Shown: piece after piece, positions 1-10,700 of the stretch
How the letters are laid out: every line of letters starts with the position of its first letter
Position numbering within the stretch: the first letter of the stretch is position 1
Origin: Mya arenaria
Lineage: Eukaryota; Mollusca; Bivalvia; Myida; Myidae
Direction: 5' to 3'
Length of the DNA stretch: 64,000 nt
Assembly (NCBI RefSeq): GCF_026914265.1
Contig: NC_069136.1
Coordinates: 28,222,701-28,286,700, forward strand
The notes under the pieces: generated by a model
Seen by the model: the letters and a program-made list of their open reading frames with translations, nothing else
Database searches by the model: none
Told to the model about the DNA's origin: nothing
Made by a program: the position numbers and the translations under genes

Positions 1-78
1 ACTAACGAAAGTAATAGGTTATTTAGCACAGCTTGGTTGGTTTATCTGGTAGTTTCTTGCGCCGAGCGGCAATTGTAA
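1..78 (+). CDS. 3' end of an upstream beta-lactamase-like paralogue (copy 0)
   Basis: The first 78 bases are open in frame 1 and end in TAA. The 25 encoded residues match the hydrophobic C-terminus of the complete copies, around the shared string NRLFS-AWLVYLVVSCA. Only the tail of the last exon is present, so nothing can be said about the rest of this gene. It shows that the tandem array extends left of the window. The 3' flank that follows is homologous to the flanks after copies 1 and 2. Confidence 0.75.
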   Translation, partial: TNESNRLFSTAWLVYLVVSCAERQL

Positions 79-3000
79 AATGGCGTATGGCCATAATATA
101 ATCAGCACATTTAAAAGCACAAACGGTTTATAGAATCGTGATAAATGTATGCGTTGTTGATGCGCCTTCAACTGAAACGATACAACATTGGGTTGTGATG
201 TGAAAAATTGTCCTGGAATTCAAAGAGAATTCTACCAAGGCAATTTACTTGACCATAACTTTTTTTATAGATATTTTCCTTTCAAATTTTCACAGTAAAG
301 TTATTTAAAAAGAAAACATTTGATAAATCAAATAATTTTGTTTTAAAATTTAATTTGACGATATATTTAATAAAGTATGAAGTATGAAATATGAAAAATG
401 TGGACATTTGATCAAATATTTTAGGATAATATATCCTTTTTATACATTTTATACATTATATGCGTCTCATTATTTAGTTTCCCGCCAAAATGGATTAAAT
501 TAATACTGAAGTTGCCGTATCGGTCAGTGATGGTCATCTGTTAATTATTAAACTGTGAAACCGAAAATGAAGTTTAACATTTGAACATGTATTTCAGGGA
601 AGGAATGATCATACCCTGATATTTAACACCATTTATGTCAAACACAATTATTTCTAATTTCAATCAATCAATTTTTGACCTTTTATGTAAATTTTAACGT
701 AAAATGACCTTTCATTTTTGTTTCTCAGTCATATGCAATACAAGCATTTCGCATTTTATCAGTAGTTTGAAATTATATAATCTTAGTATGCAATTCGAAA
801 TGTGTTCAAATTCTATTTAAATTGATGCACATGCCCGCCTGAAATAATTTTTAACTTAAATGCAAAGGAAATGACTGATTATCCTGATTCCTGATTTTCA
901 TCCACTCTTAAGTTGAAGATAGCAATCGCTGGTTTATACGCATTATGACAGCGTGCTCGTGAAACGCACCAGATCACAATACAATCGGAAACCATCTGAC
1001 ATCTCCGCATTTGACGAGCCTCGGATGTGAACCGGTGCATTAATGAAATTAAAAGTAGTTCGTAAAAAAAGAAATATTAATATATTATAGCATTTTAGAA
1101 AGTTTTTAATCACTTAGATCAAATTGATTCCCATTTAAGTGAATTATTGCATAAGGATTCTTTACAGTAAAATCTTTAGACTTAACTGTTAAATCAAAAT
1201 ATCTTCGTCCATGTACTTTCGAGGTGTTTTCAAAGGAAAATGGCCGACGTGCTCCGATTGACCACAGCAGTAAGGCCTACGCTTCGGCGCCTGTTATTTT
1301 TGTTTTATATGCCAAGGACAGTATTTACCCTTTCGTGGTATTTAAACATCTCAGACACTACTTCCGGTATCCAACGGAAACGGAACTGACCAAATGATTT
1401 TAGTCTGTGGTAATATTGACTTGAAATAGAGATATAATTATTATATATACAACCAAAGGACGAAGCATTGTCAGTGTGAAATATCAAGCAAATGGCAGTG
1501 AAATCATTTATGATCTCATTCCAGCTGATATAACACGCAGTTTTAAGTGTTTAAAAAGCAAAGCAAACATTATGGTAGAAGTTATGTTCAGACTTTTGTT
1601 GCAATTGCATCTGCATTTTACCCAAAAGTGAAACAAAATTATGAATATTTCCAGGTGATTTCACTATCCAATCGTTTCAAGTGTGTAAGTCTTATGTCAT
1701 GTAGCTTTGAGGTGAAATATGTTTGCACTATTGGAATCATGCAATTAATTGAAGTTCCAATTTTTGACTAGTTGGTCTTCTCATGTGAAACGATATCATC
1801 AAGAAACAGCAAGGAATGTATGACTGGATCATCTGGAAAATTTCAGTATAAAAACATATTCATTCTGTCAAAATTATTGTCCGTATGGCATCACAATGTT
1901 CCATCGTAAAATTTGCTCAACAGCTTATTACAGCAAACATGTTATAAAGGATGTCTGATTAACATTCGAAAAATATCAAATTAAGTTTTGCCAAACCAAC
2001 GGAGAACCGTTAGCACACGGTCTTACCTACATTATCTCTCAGACCAACCGTGAGCGCTGTAGGCTTTCAGGAAACATATTTCAGTTGAAATCAGCGACGG
2101 TGTTTCTTCATGTACCAGTTTTATTCGACCCATCGAACATGTGCTTTAGTTTTATTTTCACAACAAATTGCATGGCCTTCAAAAGTTTCTATTTAATTTG
2201 CATAAAAAAATGTCGATGTTCTCATTTGGTTTAGGCAATATTCTTTTGAACATAAAAGGTGACACCATTTACAAAATTATGGAGCAACATTTAACTGATA
2301 TCAATATTAATACAAGGACAGTCAAAGATAGCATGAAACGTGGAAGGGGGTGTTATGCGTGATAACAGTCATGCGCTAAGTTAAAACTAACAGTCGCGCT
2401 TACGTTAGTACAATTGTTCTGCCTTGTATCCTTATGATATCGTAATGTATACACTGCAAGCGGGGAAACAACACGTACATGTTAGCTATTGTGAACGATT
2501 TTAAGCTTATAAACCGAACAGCGGGTATAAATAATCATTATTCAAGAGGTGCCCTTATTTTACAATATTATTTTGATTTTTAAAGAAGTGCAATCATCGT
2601 ATGACATATTGAATGATGAAGCGATCAAGTTGGCACATGGCAGTGTTGTGGTTTTATCCAAAATGACGGTTCTTTATCATGTTTGATAACATTAGGTTTT
2701 AAATACTTGTTCAAGAAGAATTTCGATGTATTTCTTGATTGCTTTTTTTTTAACTGATATCGTTGTTGTTGTTGTTTTCCAGCTTTTTTTTCTTCATATA
2801 AACTTCTTTTTTGAGAATGCTTCTATCCCTTTTATCGTTTCAAGTTGCCATTTCTCATTCCAAACGACAATTGTGTTGAGATATTATAACAGCCTAGGCA
2901 ATAAACTTTGAGAGAATCTGGGATGCCAAGGGCAAATTCCATAGTTACTTTTCAATGAATGCAATGATAGTAAAAATATGGAGATGTCCATGTTAACCAA

Positions 3001-4690
3001 AGACAAGCTAAGTCCATTAACAAATATTATACAATTAATGATTTCGTTTGACGAACGATTACTGTACAGCAAAGAGAAGTAACCACTGCTTGGATATTTG
3101 ACAAATGGTGTAAATATCTTGCAAAAAGAAACCGCGACTTTGAAAAGGGCGGGATACATTTTAAGCTTGAAGTATGAATTACTCAACCGACACGGCAATT
3201 TTAATACCAGTGTTTTGTTAGGATATCATGATAGTTAATCTATAAGCTTTCAGAAAATTTGGGATGCCCTGTTTCTATGATTATATTTAGGTCAAAATCA
3301 AAGGATAAATATAATATTAATATAAAAATGTTTCTTTAATGATTCCGATCTAATATTATATAGACCAGCTACGTCAACAAATAAAATAAATCACAATAAT
3401 TCAAAAATGAAATACAAATATCCAGATGCTGTTCAGTAATCATTGCCGTTGCGGATATCACGGGATCGTTTTCAAAATCGCGTGTCCGCATTCAAAATAT
3501 TAAAAACAAGGATATTTCGACATTTAAACTTGAAACATTCAATATTTGAAACAAAACAATGTGATATTAAGTTATAGCAAAATCCTTTTTTTAAACTTAA
3601 TGTTTGGAATTGTTTTTAATCCAAGTAATGTTTGGCTTCAGCTGCAAAATATGTGAACTCTGTGTATATTTAGTATCACATGATAAGTTTAAATCGAAAT
3701 AAACAACGGAATAACTGTGACAAGTATACGTGAAAAGTGTAGAAGTGGTATACGCAAAAAACAAAATAATCAGAACAGGATTGACTCACTTTATCTGACT
3801 TTCTCATTTACCCTGTATCTGGTCATCCCGTGTTATTCACGCATTTCTCAAGAGAAGCTTACCGACAAATTGGATTTTGGTGATAGAAAAGCTATTCAAA
3901 CCCTTATGATTTCAATTCCTTCTTTATATACAATGTATATGTCGATCAACGTAGATCAAATTTAAAAAGAAAATACGTAGAAAGACTGTTAAAACTTGTA
4001 CACGAGCCCTTATGAATTCGGCAGGGTTTGTATTTAAAATGAATATGTCGATCTACGTCGAATTACGTAGTAAGCATAGTGTAATGAAATTCATCGATCT
4101 CATGTAAGCCACGAAATATACAGTTCAACTTATTTGTGTTTATTTCAAAAGCATTTATTCGTCGTCAATATTTACATGAAAGTAAAAGTGTAGTACATCA
4201 TTGCTAGTGTAGAACATGTATCTTAAACTGAAGTTAGTGTTAAAATATTGATATATATTTTCTCCCATCACAACAAAGTGTATACTTATCTTACATTTGG
4301 ATTGTTTATTTGATAGTTAGTCGATCCTCATCGTTCCTATTAGAATACCTGTTTTGATTGGTTATATCATATTTCTTTCATGCTTGTCTTGTTATCTTTC
4401 CACAAACATTATCTTTCACTGACAGTATTTAAAGTTTAACAAATATACATTATGTTCATCATTGAGACTATAACAGGATTTTAATCTAAAATAGCATCAA
4501 TTATAGAGAGGGCATCCTGGACCACAGTTATAACGCACCTTAACCACTAAAGCATTTGTAAATATTTGTTCGAGTTGGAAAATTAAACGAAGCAGTTATT
4601 TATATTGCCTGTTGTAAATCTTAACACTTAAACTTAAATCACGCGAAAAGAAAGTGAGGTAAAATAATAAACAAGTTGCGAAATAAAACC
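79..4690. other. Intergenic spacer of the tandem array
   Basis: No gene is supported here; the short open frames lack homology and codon structure. About 79-2100 is the 3' flank that recurs after copy 1 (13356-14311), after the orphan exon (14799-16700) and after copy 2 (29850-31000). About 2560-4690 is the 5' flank that recurs before copy 3 (32500-34500) and, in part, before copy 2 (19560-20125). A SINE-like stretch lies near 2585-2665. Confidence 0.6.
2585..2665 (+). repeat. tRNA-derived SINE-like repeat, degenerate copy
   Basis: The stretch starts near CGTATGACATATTGA and contains AGCGATCAAGTTGG, which resembles a tRNA box A, followed about 30 bases later by a degenerate box-B-like segment. 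Related copies occur near 8740, 24010 and 32515; the 32515 copy has the clearest box B (GGATTTGATCCC). Family assignment is inferred from these two boxes only. Confidence 0.35.
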
Positions 4691-4760
4691 AAATACTCTG
4701 TATTTAAGACGAGGTTACAGCTGGATTATTCACACTCAAGCACCAAATACGTAGTTAGCT
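4690..4760 (+). promoter_or_regulatory. Putative core promoter and 5' UTR of copy 1
   Basis: TATTTAAG at 4701-4708 is a TATA-like element about 55 bases before the ATG. The 70 bases before the ATG are strongly conserved with the same region of copy 3 (about 34493-34559), for example ACAGCTGGATTA. The match is higher than in the surrounding spacer. The transcription start is not visible. Copy 2 lacks this region altogether. Confidence 0.4.
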
Positions 4761-7700
4761 ATGCGGTACGTTGTCCGTTATTGTGTTGCCGCCATCGTGT
4801 TTACCAGTGCACGTGGAGCAGTGTTTGACGATGAAACGGAACAAGACGTTGTTAAACTTATACAGGCCACGTTAGAATGCCGTCACGTTCCGGGTATGAC
4901 GGTTGGCATCTTCAAAGGTTTGTTTTTATTCGAATCGGTCAAACGTAAATTCGTTTCTGTAATTACTAATGTATACTACCTTCTTCGACAATGGTGTATT
5001 TCTGTAAATACTGTTATACAAGGACATCGTCGTTGACTTAAACGTAATGAATTCATCTTTTAACTATTTTAAGTTTTAATAAGAAAAGTTAAAATCGTTT
5101 ATAGGTGAAAAATAAATATTCAAGTACGAATTCGTGAAATTGTTAATAAGTGAAATCATGAAGTAGAATTCATGAAACTTTAAACATTGTGAAGGTGACA
5201 TTCTAAAATTGAAATATCACCACAGGTATTTCGTAATACAAGGACTTATGGTTATTCAAACAAGTATTATGCATCGCCACAAAGTTTTGTTCGAAAGCAT
5301 GTTTTTATGTTTAAGGTTTCCGATAGTCAGTTGCTTGTGATTTTTGAAAGCCTGCTGTCTTTTCTTCTTGTTTTAATTGTAATTTAGAGAAATATTAAAG
5401 ATAACAAAAACGCATAAGTTGTTTAAGCCATTAATGTTCACCAAATGAGCTATTTCATGCCCGATTTGAAAAACAGAACAAAGGAAAAAAAATCTTGGTA
5501 AAGTATTTTCAGCCGCTTAGTTTGCGTACTGGTGACCAGCAAACTCTTACGGTGTCACCAAGCGTCAGCATTTAACAAACAGCAGGCTCATACTCGAACA
5601 ATCTGAAGTTCCTTAAACTGAGATTTCTGTTTTTTGTTTCGGTAGAATTGTGTCATATTCCACAAGCGTGCATCTGGTAAACTATACTTTTTATTGGTAT
5701 ACAACAGCGTATTGGTATACTTCAGTTCATTGGTATACTACAGCGCAATGGTAATGTAGAGCGCGTTATTATCCTATTGAAGATTGATATACTAAGTATA
5801 TATTGCACTGGTATGCTATAAGTTGTAGTGTATACTTGAATTTGCATTGGTATACCATAGCGCATTGGTATACTAAAGCTTACATTGATCTACCTTGACT
5901 GCTCACGTCCTAGTCTTATATGTTTAAAATTTCAATTCAAGTTGTGAAAAACTTACTGTTTTATACAGAACACGATACATGGACACGAGGGTTTGGGCTG
6001 GCTGAATTAAAGAGTGGACGGCCTGTTGACGAAAACACATTGTTCAACATTGGTTCTGTAACCAAGTCATTTACCATGGCTCTGCTGGCGATCCTGCTTA
6101 AAGAGAACAAGTATGACAGCATAGCGGTATTTATATCAACACATACTATTTCGAATATGAATATGCATAATAATTATGTAGTTTATATGGTCACGGAACT
6201 GAAACAGAACGAAAGTTGAAAAACGACATGTAAGTGTTCTTTTGTGTGTAGCTACCCGAACATTGAAAAAAACTCGTATGTGAAATTTTAGTCTGATTTG
6301 GTACTGGTATGCTTGGTGAAACAAGTTTTATCCACTGTGCTAGTATGATCGTACATGTTGTTATAAACGTGTATAATAGACACATACCTTGATGATGAAG
6401 CGCTTACCCTTAGAAGTAATTATTTGCAACTTCTCTTTTGTATTTGGTGTAACGATAGATCTAGCTGCTATAAAACTTGCATTTTCAAGGATTACATATG
6501 GTGCAAATATAGCTGATGGTAATTGCCAACTGTAGCGCTTATCATCATATCTATGGTCTATATTGCTTCCTTATCACTGTGCAAAATTGATGAATAATAA
6601 AGCTAATATAGCTGTTTAAGCTCGACTATTCGAACAATAAGAAGGCTTTACTACTCGCCCTAGCGTCGGCGTCCGGTTAAAGTTTCAGAGCAGGTAGGCA
6701 TTTTCACTTATAACTCCGAAACCCTTCATTTAATTCACTTAATACTTCACACAGTTGTTCAGGACAATAACACATAGAGGTTACATAACTCCATATTATC
6801 CTTTATACAAATGACGACACCTGATTGACTTAAATAAGTTTCAGGGAAGGTTAAAGCTTTAGGGCAACTTCTATACCCTACATTCAATTGATTTAATACT
6901 TAGCATAATTATTGATGGCCATCATACAATTAGGTTACATTACTCCAGTTGAACATTTATACAAATATTGCCCTTGATGGACTTATTTTGTTAACCATTG
7001 TTTTCCTTTTTTATTTCTTTCGACAAGCACATTCTTTATATTTTAACCAGGTTTACACAAAGTGAAAACTGGTTATCAGAATGACTTGCTTCGTTATTCG
7101 GGTTGGTCAGTGGGAGGGCAACAACAAACTCACCTTTGGTATCGAATAATTTTAGTAAGGTTTGACATATAGTTACCAAACTTGGTGCATATGAGGAGTT
7201 TATAGAGACATTTCATGGTATTGCGTTTAGGGCCCCTATAATCAAGGTCAATGCCACTTTAACTATAAAAAGAAAAAATGGTTGCTATTTGATAACTTCA
7301 GTCAGCGACCAAACTTGGTATATATGAGGAGTTTATAAAGACCTTTCATGGTTTCGTGTTTTTGGCACCGAGAGTCATGGTCAAAGTCAAGGTCACGGTT
7401 GCTTAAAACAGAAAAAATGGTTTGTACTGACTAGCTTTAGAAAGGGTTGACATATTGTGATCAAAGTTGAAATATAGGAAAGTTAATAGAGACCTTTCAT
7501 GGGATTGTCTTTGGGGCCTCTATGGTGAAAGCCACTAAAAAATAGATAATTTGTTATTATAAATTTCAATTAGGGTTGGCATATTGTGACCAAATTTGTA
7601 CTTCTGTATCCTCTGAAGAAGCGATAATATTATTGTTTTGTATATACTAAACAATGCCATGTTTTGCAAAAATAACTGATATACTTCACACCTTTTTATT

Positions 7701-10700
7701 TAACAAACATGTTTCTTTCTCCTGAGCTTGTTTTTTAATTATATAATTCCTTGTTCTTCAATACTACAATGTAAGACATCCTAAACCTCTTTTATCTTGT
7801 ATGCCCTCAAATAGGAATTTGTGACACTGAATAATATTCATCATCCGCAGCTTTAGTGAGAGATCATAGAGTTAGGAATCTTAGGGTTTCCCGCAGTATT
7901 TCATTTTCAAATGTAGTTATACAAAAGAAGTTGAATTATATACCTCGTTCAAGTTACACATGTTTAAATATACCAACCATTTAGAAACATTCATTTATTA
8001 TCAAATGTGCATAGCTGGACACAATGGAATCAAAAGATAATAAATTAAGGTAATACAAAACACTAATATAAGGTGTTTGTCTACAGATAATGACAAAGAT
8101 TTAGATTCAGTTGCCTCATAGTCCTTTATGAAATAGTTTTAAAACTATCTTGTTTATATACCTTTCACTTTTAAAAGTTTTTTTTTGTATTTGTCAACTT
8201 TACATTTCGTGTACATCTCATTCTATTTGTTTTGTTAAAGGTCAAAGGCTTTGTATAGCCAATATAGCAAACAAAACTAAATCAAATTAAAGATTAAGTA
8301 AGACGCATGCAATAACAACATAATCCTTAATAATGGGTTGATGTTTTGGAGTGTATTTAATAAAAAGTTGTAAACAGTGGAATTCGGAAAACAAATATAT
8401 ATGTACGCGAGATATATTTGGTTTGTTCTTGAGTTCTACTTTACATCTGTTCATAATCACTTAATAAACCAAGTATCATAAAACGTGACATTATTTACAC
8501 TTAAATGGGTCAAAATTTAACTGATAAAAGTACTAATGCAAGGACAGTCCACCCACGATAGCACGAAACGTTGGAAAAGATGGTATGCGTAATAACAGTC
8601 CTGCGCCCAGATAAAGATAGCATACCCACTTGTTTATAAAAGCGGGTGACACATTATCACATGTTAGCCATCGCTAACCAAGGGCAGGATATAAGTTATC
8701 ATTATTCATTAGTTGCCATAATTGATATTAATCCGTTGTGTAGTGAAATCAACGTATGACATATTGATTGTTGTATCGGTCAAGTTTGCTCTTACTTGAC
8801 ATTGCTAAACAATCTGCAATGTTGTGGGTTCGCAGTACCCTCTGTGTGGATTTTTGGCAAATGAAGTAACTACTTTTCAATAAATGCGACACACTGTTGT
8901 TTAATAATGGTAAAGGTGGTAAGGCAGGGACGTTGCAAACACAACGCAACACCTACATCCTTTTGCAGAACAATAAATATTGCCGTCAGATATATAACAA
9001 GATCATGAGCCAAATGACGTGTCCGCGTTTAAAATATTGAAAACAATTATATTTCGACCATTAAATCCGAAACATTCACTACTTGAAATAAACCTATAAC
9101 GGTCAGCGATACTTTTACGTTCCCCTCCTTAAACTGTATTGGCAATGCCATTATTGAATATACTTATAAAACTTTGAATTGATTGAAAGGAAAATCAACG
9201 CGTAGAAGATTGGCAAACCCGACTGTCTCTCCCTAATAAGTCTTGGGTTCCAGTGACGGATGTTCGTTTTTTTCGGTTTCTCATGAAGGACTAGTAATGA
9301 TGATATCGTTAAGTATAACCAGTTATGTAAATGATATGACAATCAAAATCCGCAATACATGGCTTTTTGGTACAGATTACAGTGGACGGCGAAGATATCC
9401 GATATTCTTGGCTCAGAGTATGGGTTCATTGACGACTATAGAACACGGAAGACAACTCTTCGAGACCTTTTATCACATAGGACAGGCCTAGCCAACCCTG
9501 ACATTGGCCTGATGTCTGGGTTCCCACCATCTATATCGAGGGAAGACCTTTGCAAGTAAAAAATCATCTCATACTCGAACAAATATATACAAAAATAATT
9601 CATATGTCATTAATATAGTTTGACTGTTTTATTTCATTGCTGAATTTGCGCAATGCTCTAGTTAAATGCAAACAATGCAATATGCAATACAACGCCAGCG
9701 GAATTTCATTAAAAAAGTGTCATTTTGTTTAGTATTTTCACAATTTATAAAAGTCATTTCAAAATACGTACAAGTCCAATACTCAGAATGGATCAATCAT
9801 TTTAAATTTCACACATGACATTGTATTGCAGACGAATGAGGTATCTCCCAGAGCAAATCCCTTTCAGGGACTCCTTCATCTACAACAATTACATGTACAT
9901 GTTACTTGGCCACGTCGCAGAAAAGTTGGGTGGAGATACATGGGAAAATCTTGTGACGTCACGAATTTTTATTCCCCTTGGAATGAAGTCAACTAAAATA
10001 CTGAACAAGACATCAGATGTGCTTGCAAGTGATATGGCGCATCCGTACATATACAAGGACGACTTGTTCGAGAACTCAACTTTAGATATTTATGAGTATG
10101 TTCACTTATATACTACAAGTACCTAATAGTTTTAGTCATATTTATAATTTAAATCACTTATGCCAAGCGAAACGTAAACATAATCGGAACGTTACTCATT
10201 TCATATCCATTTTAGAGTTTTCATTTATGTTTGCTTTAAATGTTTACATTACTATTAGAGAAATGTTATGAGCTTGTTACTATTTAAAGACTCCACCCGG
10301 CGGAGCCAGCAGGAGCCATATTGTCGTCTGCAGAGGACATGGCGCGCTATTTACAGTTTGTCTTAAACAATGGGAATACAACGACTGGGGACCAGCTGGC
10401 AGACCCAATGCTCTTCAATGAAGCTTTCTCAGGTAGTCAGTTACTTAAAATTAGCAAATGTTGAACAAATATCTCAATTTGCTTACTTTTTTTCGATTAT
10501 GTTCGTTTTTCATTTAAATGTTATCAAGTCTGAACTGTGTCAATTCTCCGTAAATTTACCAATTTGTACAACAAATGTTGAGAATCACGTTTGCATTTCA
10601 GCTGCCATTCCTGTGAAGAGAGGGAAGGTCACCGTGTCAAAACCCACATTCCCCATATCTGACGTGCTAGTCGGATATGGATACGCATGGTTCGAGAGTA

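Noticed and set aside
2884-3198. 104-codon minus-strand frame in the spacer
   Set aside because: No homology, no codon bias, and it falls in a spacer duplicated elsewhere in which the frame is not kept.
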